Part shown: positions 36,058 through 47,829 of the stretch, piece by piece
Layout of the letters: each line of letters opens with the position of its first letter
How positions within the stretch are numbered: position 1 is the first letter of the stretch
NCBI GenBank assembly: GCA_037013685.1
Contig: CM072885.1
Location: 2,181,612-2,245,611 of the forward strand
DNA from: Acridotheres tristis
Taxonomy: Eukaryota; Chordata; Aves; Passeriformes; Sturnidae
Length of the DNA stretch: 64,000 nucleotides
Direction of reading: 5' to 3'
Made by a program: the position numbers and the translations under genes
The notes under the pieces: model-generated
Databases searched by the model: none
Told to the model about the DNA's origin: nothing
What the model saw: only the letters and a program-made list of their open reading frames with translations

Positions 36058-37479
36058 GTTTTTCATGGTAAAGCTCAGGGCCAGCACAGGGACACAGCTG
36101 AGCATGCAGAACTGAATGGTCCATCAAAATTCCAGCCCTCCTGTGGGATTTTCCCTCCCTGCTGGGTGCCCTGGGACCTCCTGTGATCACTGAGGATGGT
36201 CCTGGCCATGACTCCCCCTCCCTGTCAGGCCTTTAGGATTCATCAGCAGGCTCTGGACACTCCTGCTGGATTCCTCTGAGCTCCCTCTGGCACTCCCTGT
36301 AGGCAGATATTGAGTTGAAGGGGGAATATCCTCCTGCCATGGGGTGATGGAGCTCACTGCAGGGTCGGTGCATCCAGGCTTCCCTTGATCCTGCTCCTGA
36401 CATTGAGTTTCTCATCAGGCTGCTCATCCTGCCCTTCCCTGCAGTGCAGGACAGGGAGGATCCATCCCCCAGACCTGGGTGCTGTCCCTCAGGTTGGAGG
36501 TGAGGGAAGAGTTCCAGAAACCCTCCAGAGCTGCAGCAAGGAAGATCCTGCTGGCTGGAAACTCCGTGAAGAAAATCCAAGCTGTGATCAGAAAGCTGTT
36601 ACAACAGTATTTTGATTCGAAATAACTGGAGGTATAACTCATGCCAGAAAAACCCCAAAACACTTTTATTTTTTGGCTCTGCAACAGCTCTTTTGTCCTT
36701 TAAACAACAGCAACCACCACCACTGCAGCTTCCAAAGCTACTGAATGAACAGAATCCTCTCTTTGCTTTGTTCCTGCTGTGTGAGGAGCAGGTGATGCCG
36801 AGGAGTTTTAGAATCTCAGCTCCAAGGAGGTCTTTAATCAGAAAGAATCATGTAATCTGTGAGTGACAGGAGTAATTGTGACACTGATTGAGCTGTGGTG
36901 GCTCCACTCAGAAGACTTTTGTCTCTGCACTTGGGATGAGTGGCAGATGAAAGATCTGCTTCCTGGTTTTGTGCCATGAGAGAAGGAGAAATGATGTGGG
37001 AGGGAAGAACTGAGCCCTCAATCTCTTCATTCATTTTCTTCTGCACTCGGGATGATGAAGACTGCTCCTCTTGGAAGGACCATTCCAGCTGAGGAATGAT
37101 GCTGGCATGAAGAAGGGTCAGAAACTTCCTCTATTTTTGACCATCTTCCCCAGAGATGATAACCAGAAACAGAGGGACAAAAGCTGTTCTGGCCAACACT
37201 GCTGTCAACAAACCCCTGCCTTGGCTCTCTGGCTGGAGAGCTCAGAACGAGGTGAAAAACTGTAGTAATGTTTATTTTACAGAAGATAAGCTTTAAGCTG
37301 AATGTATTATAGTGTTATGGCTGACAGCAATCAGGGAATTTTTTTTTCCCCCATAAAATAAGAAAATAGCTGCCCAATCTCCAGCTTCATTTTAACCTGA
37401 AAAATGTTGGTGGCTTGACAATGGTTTGAGAAAGGATTTCTGGATGAAAACCTAATGAATGGCTCAAAAGTTGATTAAG

Positions 37480-37831
37480 AAGGAGGGGAGATGCTAAGTC
37501 AAAGTTTTCTAGCTAGAAAGAGTGATTTACTATCCAGCTATCTTTGCAAATGACAAAATAACTAATTAGACACAATTCATCATCAGAATTTAAAGCTGCC
37601 ACGGGTGTAAGATGGAAGGTTTTATATACAATTCATAGTCTCAAATTCTGATTTAAATGTAGCATGGTGTGTATTGAGAGTTAGTCAAATGCACTGAGGC
37701 GCTGGGAAAGGCTTAATAAGATTCTACAATTCTGACCCCCTGCAGCTTGATTTTTTCTGATGAAGGATTTGAAAAGGGCGTTTTGGAAAGATGTTTTATA
37801 TGGCAGCAGTCTTTTCCCATAAAACATCAGC
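37480..37831. other. Candidate conserved non-coding sequence next to a MIR
   Basis: An AT-rich, transposon-free stretch with words such as caaaataactaattagacac and gatttaaatgtagcatgg that suit homeodomain and POU factors. It runs directly into an ancient MIR remnant. Constraint is a guess from composition. Confidence 0.28.
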
Positions 37832-37952
37832 CATAATAATTATTTTTATCCAGATCCTGAGGCACAGAGAGATTAAATGACTTTCTCAAGGTCAGACAGT
37901 GAGTCAGAGGCAGAACCAGGGAGTGAAGGCGAGTTTTGATTCAGGGGCTGTG
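37832..37952 (-). mobile_element. Ancient MIR SINE fragment
   Basis: It reads as the complement of the MIR core: tgaggcacagagagattaaa, then tgactttctcaaggtcagac, agtgagtcagaggcagaacc and agggagtgaaggc. These correspond to the conserved MIR strings around CTGAGGCACAGAGAGGTTAA and CAAGGTCACACAGC. MIR activity predates the bird radiation, so recognisable copies in birds are few and old. Confidence 0.82.
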
Positions 37953-38274
37953 GGATGTTCTCAAGTAGCCCTCACTCACATCTCCAGGGCTGGGTGCACT
38001 CAGTTTTTCTGGATCTGATGTCCCAGCATCTCCCTCCCCATTTAGGGGGATTTCAACCCTGGAAGTGGATAATCCCAACCATTGTTTGATTTATCTTTGG
38101 AATCAGCATGACCTCCATGAAGCTGTTGTCCTGGGTGGGTGAACTCCCTGGGGATCATGGTGGTGATGAATGGCTTCTTCAGTGGCCTCTCAGTATTTAA
38201 AGGGGACTTTTAAAAAAGGGGACAGTGATTTTCTTTTCCATGGGCAGATGGTGATGGAATGGTTCCATACTGGC

Positions 38275-38512
38275 AGAGGGCAATTTTGGATTAGATGTTA
38301 GGATGGAATTCTTTATTCAGAGGGTGGTGAGGCCCTGGAACAGGTTTCTCAAAGGAGCTGTGGATATCCCATCCCTGGAAGTGTTCAAGGCCAGGTTGGA
38401 TGGGGTTTGGAGAAATCTGGGACAGTGGAAGGTGTCCCTACCCATGGCAGGGGGTGGCACTGGATGATCTTTAAGGTTCCTTCCAACCCAAACCAGTCTG
38501 TGGTTCTTGTTT
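38275..38512 (+). mobile_element. CR1 LINE 3' fragment
   Basis: It reads gcaattttggattagatgtt, then attctttattcagagggtgg, tgaggccctggaacaggttt, tcccatccctggaagtgttc and ccatggcagggggtggcact, with the terminal tccttccaacccaaaccagt and ctgtggttctt. Confidence 0.95.
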
Positions 38513-39221
38513 GGCTGTGCTGTCACTCAGTATCAAGGTGGAAATCGTGGAAGGGGTCAGGCAGAGGCTTTCCACTGATAAAAGACCTGTCCTTAATTTC
38601 CAATCCCCACTGGTTAATACTCCAAGCCTTCCCTGGGATCACCTGGGGACTGGAATCCTTGAAGTGCTGCGACATTGCTGCCTGTAAGGACACGTGTAGT
38701 GGTGGATCTTGCATTTCTGCTGCTGCTGGCCAGGGCAGGGCAGGGATTTGCATTCTGGCCTTTTTGCAAATCTCTCTGTTCAGCCAAGCTCAGCTGCAGC
38801 AGCTCCCAGGGGACACATGAACTGTAGTAGTTGTTTGCTCGCTCGCTGAAATCGAATAAGTCAACTGCATTCCTCTCTGGACATTGTTTGTGTCTCCAGA
38901 TATCTCCTCGTGAGTTATTAGCTCTGGAGAAGACTTATTGCCAAGATACTGGGCTTAGTTTAGTCTCCTGGTCGCTGCAGGTTTCTTCCCAAATATATTT
39001 TGTTGTGAGTGGCTCGAGTGCTGCTCCTCCCGGCATTTCCCCCCGGCCTCTCCCCTGCAGTCTGGTGGTTCTTGCTGTCAGGAAGTTATCCCTCATGCTC
39101 AGGCTACTTCTTATCAGTCTGTCACTTTTTCAACTCGTTGGGCTAATAGTTCTCCCAGCACAAGAGCTGTGTCTCCGTGTCCTTTTGCCCTGGTCTCCCC
39201 AGGGGAGCCTCTTCTTGCACT

Positions 39222-39275
39222 AAAAGAGGGTCAGACTCGATGACTTTACAGATCTTTTCCTGCCCTCGTGGTCTG
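39222..39275 (+). mobile_element. Possible very old CR1/L3-type tail
   Basis: agagggtcagactcgatgac followed by agatcttttcctgcc has the spacing of a CR1-type terminal block (gg-ttggact-gatgacc ... ggtcccttcca). The match is weak and may be chance. Confidence 0.3.
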
Positions 39276-39355
39276 GCTTCTCAGTCTCAAAGATTTTGGA
39301 TCTGACCTGCAATGAACTCTGGCAGAATGAGCAAAAGAATAGATTTTATAAAACA

Positions 39356-39616
39356 GGATCATGGTATCATTTAAGTTGCAAAAAAACCTTTAAGATCATC
39401 AAGTCCAATCATTCCCTCAGCAATGCCAAGGCCACCACTACACAGTGTCCCCAAGTGCCACAGCCACAGGAGCTTTTAAATCCCTCCAGGGATGGGGACT
39501 CCACCTCTGTCCTGGCCAGCCTGTTCCCAGGTTTGACAACTCTTTCCATTAATTTTTTTTTCCCTAATATCCAACCTCAACCTTCCCTGGTGCAACTTGA
39601 GGCCATTTCCTCAAGT
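39356..39616 (-). mobile_element. CR1 LINE 3' fragment
   Basis: It reads tcatggtatcatttaagttg, then aaaaaaacctttaagatcat, caagtccaatcattccctca, gggatggggactccacctct, ggccagcctgttcccaggtt and ctaatatccaacctcaacct. This subfamily wording is close to the copy at 29519-29750. Confidence 0.92.
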
Positions 39617-40139
39617 AAGCAATGAAGATATCAGAATTCATAAATCCCAAGGGTTTAGACACTGTCTTAAACATGAGAATTGTATCACTGAAGGCATGAA
39701 ATGGTCTTTTCTGTCCTGGATGTACATAATTTTGGGGGGGAATGGGGAAAGCCTGAGTTCTTCCAGCACTGAAACAGTTTCTCAGACTTGCAGCAGAGTT
39801 TTCTAAGGATGTGAAGGAACAAGGAAGAGAAGGCAGGAAGAAAACAACGCAAGAAAGATGATTTTTGATGTTCATCCGAGGAACCAGGAAAAGGCTGAAG
39901 GCCCTTTCTCCTCACAGCTTCAGTTCAGGGCTGGGACACCACTGAAATCTTCCAGACACCCCGTCCATTTAGGGCTCGTAAAGGCAGCAATTCCATCCTG
40001 GCTCCAGATGTGCACAGATGTTGAGCGGAGCCTTGCTGTGTGCCATCATTTGGCATCAGCAGCACTCTGCTGCATCCCCAGCCTCCTCTCCAGAGGACAC
40101 CTCAGCAGCCAAGCAGCTGGACTGGAGAGGAGAGCAGCA

Positions 40140-40330
40140 CTGCTCAGTGCTGATTAAGCACTAATGTAATTAATTGCCTCTTACCATCCCTACATTACCA
40201 ACAACGTCAGCGTGTCAGTAACTATTTACAATATAACTTACACAAATGTCATTTTGCTACACCGAGCACTTCATATTTTGCAATTCTCTGCCACAGTAAT
40301 AAAATCAGTCAGCCAGTCGGAAGGGAAACA
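40140..40330. other. Candidate conserved non-coding element
   Basis: Transposon-free AT-rich sequence with gctgattaagcactaatgta and attaattgcctcttacc followed by aacaacgtcagcgtgtcagt. Homeodomain-type ATTA words cluster here. This is a compositional guess only. Confidence 0.28.
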
Positions 40331-40879
40331 CACCCAGGAGATATCATTATTAATGGCACTGGGCCAGGCTTTCCACGAGCTGTGTGGGAGGCAGAGGAGC
40401 AGAGAGAGGAGCTCATTCCTGCACTGAGATGCCCTCGGGTCTCTGAACAGGATCACTTTGAATCCAGCTGAATGAGGGCTCAGTTATCCAGTCAGCGAAG
40501 TTTGGAAGGGTTTGTCAATTATCTCCTCGTAGTTAACATCAACCCAGTGTGTTATCCACTGCACAGTTTGGTTTTAAAGGCCTCAGATAATTTCACTTGT
40601 CTTGAATTGATCGTTTCCTGCAGTAAAAGATCTTTTCCTTGTGCTTCCTGCTTAACCCTGAGCATCCAAAAGCCCCTGTGCCTCATGAGCTGGGGATTCT
40701 GCACTGCTACTGAATGAAGGTGGCTTTGATGCCCTGGTGCTTTGTTTTAAAGTCATAAATTAGTAGATGGATTGGATCTTGGCATCCCTAATTGGTCATT
40801 TGCAGGGAGAGCTGATCTCTGACATTGTAGTCCAGGTTCATTGTGGCCTTGCAGCTCTTAGAGGGCTTGGAAAAAAGGG

Positions 40880-41176
40880 AGAAAGTGACTTTATCCACAG
40901 GCAGAGGGTGAGGGGGAGCAGTTTTAAACTAAGAGGAGAGGTTGAGATCAGTTGTTAGGAGGAAATTGTTTCCTGTGAGGGTGGGGAGGCCCTGGCACAG
41001 GGTGCCCAGAGCAGCTGTGGCTGCCCCTGGATCCCTGGAAGTGCCCAAGGCCAGGCTGGATGGGGCTTGGAGCAACCTGGGACAGTGGAAGGTGTCCCTG
41101 CCATGGAAATGGGGTTGGAACTGGGTGATGTTTAAAGTCTCTTCCAACCCAAACCATTCTGGGATTCTATTATTCA
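40880..41176 (+). mobile_element. CR1 LINE 3' fragment
   Basis: It starts near gtgactttatccacaggcag and runs through gggtggggaggccctggcac, agggtgcccagagcagctgt, cccaaggccaggctggatgg and ggaaggtgtccctgccatgg, ending at cttccaacccaaaccattct and gggattctattattc. It is one of the best-preserved copies. Confidence 0.95.
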
Positions 41177-44100
41177 TGAGGGTGTGACGACACTTTAACA
41201 AAGGTGCCCCAATCTCACTGTTTTAAAGCAGAATATGCTGAAATATCCTAAAAATCTTCCATTAGAATGCAGCTCCCAGTGACAGCAGTGCAAAAATTCC
41301 TGCTGATTTCCCTGGGAACTGCACAGTTCCCAAAAGGAATTTTTATATCCTGTTGTCTCCTCTGATGAGAAGAAAGACTTTTCACATCGCCACCTTTACA
41401 TAAGTTGTTCTGTTGGCATTGATCTTCCAGAAAGGCCCAGCTTTGCAAAACTGGGATAAAACAATTTCCTGCAGCCGCCCCTCTATTTTCCTCTGCCAGA
41501 TCCTAAACCTCTGTGTGCAAGTCTGCCACATCAGGATCCAGGAATATTTGTGAAGGTGTGTGAGACCCGTCATTATGGGTCTCTATGCAAGCAAAGAATG
41601 TGACAGCGTTTGAAGGTATTTTGCTGTGGTTTCAGATCTAACAGCAGCCGTGGCAAATTCACATTTGTCTGTTAAAAAGAAAAATAAAAACACATAAGAA
41701 AAAGAAAAAAAATCCCAGCACTTGATGGATTAAATAGTGCATTGACTGCCTAGAGCATTGGAGGTCTGGGTGGGATAAAATTGCAAGTGCCCATCTGGCA
41801 CACAGCAAATATTGAAATCAGTGGAATTACATGAAATATAGAATTTGCCCCTTCAGTCCCCACTTCTCACTGTCACGTTCTGATCCCAAGGCAAAGCAGT
41901 TCTAAATCAGGTACAGAACAGGGAAATGTGGAGCTAGCACAGGTGCCTGGGCTCCTCCTGCAAGCTCTTGAGTTCTTGCAGAAGAACTGATGAGCAGAAG
42001 TGGCAGCAGACAGAAATCTCCGAGGGTTCAAATCAAGCAGAAGTGTCAGTCAAGTAGCCCGACAATGCCTGGAAATCAGCGCTGAATTCTCCAGGAAGAG
42101 GGTGAGGGGAAAACGATGCCATTTGTTTGCAATTCTAATACAATGAATCCAACAGATCGCTTGCAAAATGCTCCTGATGCAAATGCGAAAAATGGGTGTG
42201 CACGACCAGAGGCTGGGAGGAGAGAGGGGATCTGCATCCAGGCTTTGCTGCTGCAATTTAAAAGTGGTTTGGTCAAGCTCAGAGGGGTCTGACATATCCA
42301 TAAAGTCAAGTCCTGGCAGAGCACCGAAGTGAAAGATCTCAGTTTTTGCTGCCGAAAAGGAGGTTTTGGTAAAGAAGGAGTTGTAATGGAGTGGGCAAGT
42401 GTTTGGTAAAAACAACAAACGTGGACACAAGATATAAAGTTTGAATGGAGTAAAAGTCGCCTGGAAACTGAGACAGGTCTCCTGACAGACATTATTCCTC
42501 TGTTTTTTCCTTTTTTTTTGCCGAGAAATCCAGCTTTTAGCACTGTTAGATTTTTGTTGTTGAGCTTTGGTGGGTTCTTTTTGGGGAGTTCAGGGAGGAA
42601 TTTCCATGGAAATTGGATAGAGATCAATTGTTCATTGCCTTTTCTGCTGCAAGAATGATGGACTTTTGCAGGGAATGAGTCACCTTTGGATGAAAAACTG
42701 CAAGTTTTAATTCTTTTCAAATTATTATTTTTTTCAGTCATACCAAGGAAAAGCAGAACCTATATCCTTCTCCCAGCTAGAAAAAGTCAATTAGGCTGCC
42801 ATAGGAAAATAGGTGATGTGGGATGATCTGTTGGGGATCTGATTAAAACTTCTGAGCCAGGTGACCTCGAGGATTACCTGGGATTTGTGCTCTTTTTTGG
42901 GAGTTGTTCTGTGGACAAAGAACAAGCTGGTTCTGAGGGTGATGTGGTCTCTGCTTCTTCTGGAGTTCCACCTATTCAAGCAGAGATGGGAATTGCTCAG
43001 AAATTTCTGCAGTATAATATCAATCCTCATGGGAGGCTACAGGCATTTCCCTAGGAGAGGAAAGGTGTTCCCTTCCACAGGGAGGCTGTGTAAAAAGAAA
43101 AGAGGAGTGTAATAGAATTCCCACTGTGCTGTCCATTTGTCCCACAAATTGTGTGTGCAAAACACCAGATTACACCCACAGGAAGGAAAAAAAGCCAGGT
43201 CTGGAATTCTGGAATGCTCTACCATCCCACATCTGCTCATGTTGACTTCACATCCAGAGGATCCATTGCTTTCTCCCTTAAAGGACTATTGGGTAGCAGA
43301 ACAATGAATTCCTTGTAGGATTGGCTCAGAGCATCTGTATTTTTCTTTCCTCCACCGTGCAAATGTGTATTGTGACATTAAATATAGGCTGGGATGATGG
43401 GAATTCTCTGCTGCTTTGGCACTGAGAAGCTCCATGGAAGAAGGGCAGGAAATTGGGTTCCCTGACCCTTCTTCTCTCCCTGGGATGATGCCCAAAAGAG
43501 CAGGACTAATTTGTGTCAGGGCAGAACTTTTACTAATTATTTTTTTTTAATGTTGATTTTTTATCTTTCCTCTTTATTAGTTTTTTTTTTTTTCTCTGTC
43601 TCCTTCTCCCATTGCTTTCTGCTTCTTCCATTTTCCCTTTCCCCCTAATGCTTCCCTAAAGCAAAATAAGATGAACTTATGGCAAAACACAGTTTTTATT
43701 GTCTACACTGAAATTTTTGCTATTCCAAGTGACCTTTTTTTTTTGTCTGGACTGAGAAAGGTTAAATAAGAGGTAGAGTTGTCTTTCATCTTCACACAAG
43801 TGCCTGAAGTGCTGCCTGGTCAAGGTCAGTTTTAGGACCAGCCCCACCCACTGTGTATCCAAAAAATGAGCAGAACCCTGAGGAAGAGTGTGAAGATGGA
43901 CCAGCTTCATTTTCCCAGCTTCCAGTAGTGTGAGTGTTGTAAGGAATAGTTCAGAGGGATTTTTTTTTTTTTTTAAGTCTTTGGGATTTGCCTCAATTTT
44001 TCATGAGAGGCAGCTGAGGTGTCTCAGCATCCTTTGGAGCATGGAGGTGGCTGCTGTCTCCTGGGAGGATGGAACTGCTCTCTTCCTTTGTTTTCTCCAT

Positions 44101-47100
44101 GCTTTAGGATGGATGATGCTTTTATGAGCCCCAGGAACATAAAAGAGACCTGCTGGCCCAGAGAGGAGGAAAGCAGGGGAGAAAGAGACTTTAGGGCTGT
44201 TTGGAGGGAAACTGGGAAGGCAGGAGTGTTCTTTTAATTAATTGTTTCCATCACTCATGTTTCTGAGAGCAGCTGCAAAATAGAAGAACTGTACTGGATT
44301 CATTGCTGGCTCTTTTCAAGATAGAAAAGCCTTTGCCTATTTCATGGCTTTATATGAAGGGTAAACACTACACGGAGCTATTTGACAGCAGAACCTGGCT
44401 GTTGTTATCACCTCTTGTCCTCCTTCTAGTTTAAATTTACATTTTTATTCAAAGCAATTTTCTCTCCTCCCAGTAGATGGAAAACCTAGAGTTATCTCCA
44501 AGGTTATCACTGGCTGTCTCTTCCCAAGGTCTGTAGCACAGGTAATTGGGGGAAAGTCAAGCAGCAGGGAGAATGTGAAGGGAGCTCAGAGCAGGCAACA
44601 AACAGCCTCAGATTTAAATGGGAGGAGAGTCCAAGAACCATGAGATGGAGCTTTGCCTTTGGAGCAAATAAAGAAGGCTTCCTCTTAAGGCAGATCTTTT
44701 TTGCTCTTTCAGAAAAAGCAAATCAGCCCTGGGAGAAAGGGAGAGCCCAGGCTGTGGTTAATGCTCCAGATGTGAGGAGGACACAAAGAGAAGGAAGAGC
44801 TGCACATAACTTGTCTCCTATCAGCACTTGAGGCAGATTCACTGCCGATGTCTCTGCTTGGATCTGGACTCGGAGGGGTAAAGTCTGTCCTATCACAGAC
44901 CTGCTGTAAGCCAGCAGCTCCCTCCTGTCTGGGTGACATGGCAGGTGAATAATCTCTTTCATGCACTTGCTTTTATTCATGGGGATTGAAGCTTCCTTTT
45001 GAAACATCAAACCCCACAGTGGAATTATGGGTGGTGCACACGGGAGAAATCAACTTTTCTGTCGCTGCTGAATTCCTCAGAACCGGGGGGGGAGAAAAGG
45101 AGGCTCCCAGGAACAGTTCAACTCTTGTGGAGGCTTGATAAAACCATCCCTGCTTCTTGTTGGTTTTCATTTCCTTTTAACACTCTGTAACAGAGGGAAA
45201 GGGTTTCCAGGGGCTGTTTCTGGCTAAGGTTCTGCTGGGGATGGCTTTGTGCTCTTTGTGCTTTTTCCCCTCTTCTCTGGTGTGCCACGTGGCTCTTGCC
45301 TTCAAGCCTCCTTCTTTTTTAATTTTTTTTTTTCCTCTAAGAAGAGTTTTTTTTTTTTTTCTTCCGCAGAGATAAACATGATGACTTTTTCATGAGCATG
45401 GAAAAGCTCAGAAGCACTTGCAAAGCCCCAGCTCTTGTTTGATTTGTCCTTTGGACAAACAAGGGACAGTTCATAACTGTCCGTGGAGGAGAGATTTGAT
45501 TGATTCCATCAGCAGCATTGCAGGGAATCATGGTGGATTTGGGCTTTATTTGTCTTTATTTATTTTTTTTTTAAAGTGGAAATATATAAGGTAGAATTAT
45601 TGATTTCATTCTCCCAGAACTGTTATGTTAAACTTATCTTCCACAGGTGTAACTGTTTTCTGATTCACTTGACCACCTCTCATCTTTAAGGAAAATTATT
45701 TTCCTCCACCATTGTATAAATTACATGTCAGACTGTTTTTTAGGCAGTTTCAGGCTGGTTAGTTCAGAGACAGCACTGCAGAAAGGAGGCAAATTGGGTT
45801 TTATTGGGGAACAACTTCCTTTCTCTCCCAAGCTGGCTGTTGTGCATCATAATGGAATTTCTGACACGGAGTCAAGCATGCATGGCTTGGCAGGCCTGGA
45901 CAAATGTAATATCCCAACAGGATCCAAGGCAGCTTTGCTGTATTATTTACTCTTATTTATTCTATTTTGAAGTGGAGGTGGCTCTTACTCGATATAAAAG
46001 CCCACACTGTGCTGTGTGATAATGGAGGATTTATTCCTGTTGGGTGGGGAAAGGAGCCCCAATCCACAACAACATCCCAGTTATTGATGTGCTGCACGAG
46101 GCATTTCCAGAAATACTTCTCCCTCTCCTTCTTTTCAGTCCTTTTTCCTTCATGTGAGGCTGGAATAACCCTGGGAAGAGGATTTTATCTGGGTCTGACT
46201 CACACCTTGCTCCTGGGATCAGAGGAGACAATATGAGAGGATTTTGTGATGTCTCAGACCTTCACTTGGATAACCCAGCTGAGATCCAGAGCTTGGCCAC
46301 CAGGACAATGGGAAGGGCAGAGGAGGGTGACAGAGAATAGGAGGTCACTTGTCCATACCTTGCCAGGGGAGGTTCAAGGCTGAGAGAAGAAAAATGGGCA
46401 CATGTTTGTCATGAATGTGGATTTCCCTCTGCCCATTTCCACCACATGGTTTCCTTCAAAGGGAAAGCAGGAAAAAATCTCAAAATTGATCTGCCATGTC
46501 CTTAGGTCTCCTTCTGCCCAATCTGGGTCCAGCTAAAAGGAGTGTCTGGTTGGTAGCCTGATTTGGGGGCTTCTTTTTTTCATTTCCCTGTGCTGACAGC
46601 ACAGGTGTCCATGAAGACTTGAAAAATCCATCAATTCTGCAATAAGTGCTGAAAAGTGGATGTAGGCAGGGTTCAGATTTCAGCCCCTGGGCACAAACCT
46701 GTAAAAAGCTTGAAAATTAAATACTTCAGGGTTATAAGGAACTTACAGCTTGTAGGTAACTGTAGCTTTTAAATAATAATTTAAGTCTGTGCTTTTAGTC
46801 CTGTATTTTTTATCTTTTTGGTTGTTTCCTCTCCCTCTGTACATCAGTGTCTTACTGGGGGTGGAATGAAACCTGAGCTCAAAAGCAGACAGAAAACTGG
46901 AGATAGAATATTATTCACCCCTGTTTTACAACTGACTGGATTTGGGAATTTATCTGTGTGACTGTAGGACACAAAATGTTTCCTCTGAATGCTTTAATCT
47001 CCATTTCTCACCAGCTGACAAAAATCGAGCAGAACCTGTGTTCTCCACCTGGGAGGCCAGAAGGTTTCCAGTAAAGTCCCTGGTGTAGGGAAATGAGGGA

Positions 47101-47372
47101 TGCAGAATCTTCCAGGGCTGGGTGTAGGATCCAGTTAACAACACACTGGACAAGCTGCTCTGATTTCAGGGTTTTCTCTGTGCCATTGCCACCAATTTTC
47201 TCTGAATCCTTGGCCAAATCCCCTGACCTGGTGTTTAGGTTCATCTTTTTAGAAAATGAGGCAGTTCTGATAACATGCATGTGACAAAGAGAGAATGTTG
47301 AGATCTCCAGGATGCAGCAGGAAATCTGTACTGAAGGCATGGCTTTCTAACGTTGACTAACATCATTTTGGG
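41177..47372. other. PLXNA4: Unique intron with poly-T tracts
   Basis: No CR1, LTR or MIR similarity was recognised. A T/C-rich stretch spans about 43530-43650, and T runs lie near 43734, 43962 and 45348. The 221-codon minus-strand frame at 42076-42741 has no domain I can identify. Confidence 0.5.
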
Positions 47373-47447
47373 ATTTTTTTTTGCTTGGTTTTGCCTGTTT
47401 TTTTGTTTTTTGGTGGGTTTTTTGTTTTTTGTTTTTTTGTTTTTTTC
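47373..47447. repeat. T-rich (TTTTTTG)n low-complexity tract
   Basis: About 75 bp of T runs broken by single G or GG, in particular ggttttttgttttttgtttt followed by tttgttttttt. It may be a decayed poly-A tail on the minus strand, but no transposon body was recognised beside it. Confidence 0.85.
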
Positions 47448-47800
47448 TCATGAATGTGCTGGTCTAACCTTGCAGATGTAACCTAACCCAGTAACCTCAA
47501 CCTTGTAGCCACGCATGTACTCTGAGAAATGCTGCAGTGATTATGCATGAACATTAATTAATCCCCAGCATGTTGGGTCTCAGGATATTGGGGGGCAGTT
47601 ATTCTCTTCCACTGCTTGCCTTGTGCATGAAACTGTAGAAAAAACCCTCACACTTAGAATTTTGTGTATTTTTTTTTATTGCCTGTTCCCAGGAATTCCT
47701 ATTTAGATGGAGGTTTTCTCAGTCAGGGATCACTTCCAGCAGCGTGCAGTGCCTGGCACAATGGGACCCTGCTCTTGGTGGTGACCTCAAAATGTTGCCA

Positions 47801-47829
47801 TAATAATAATAACAATAATAATAATAATA
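47801..47829. repeat. (TAA)n microsatellite with one interruption
   Basis: Nine to ten taa units, interrupted once by aac. Confidence 0.92.

Noticed and set aside
42076..42741. 221-codon minus-strand open frame
   Set aside because: It contains poly-K and random-looking sequence and overlaps a second frame on the same strand. No domain recognised.
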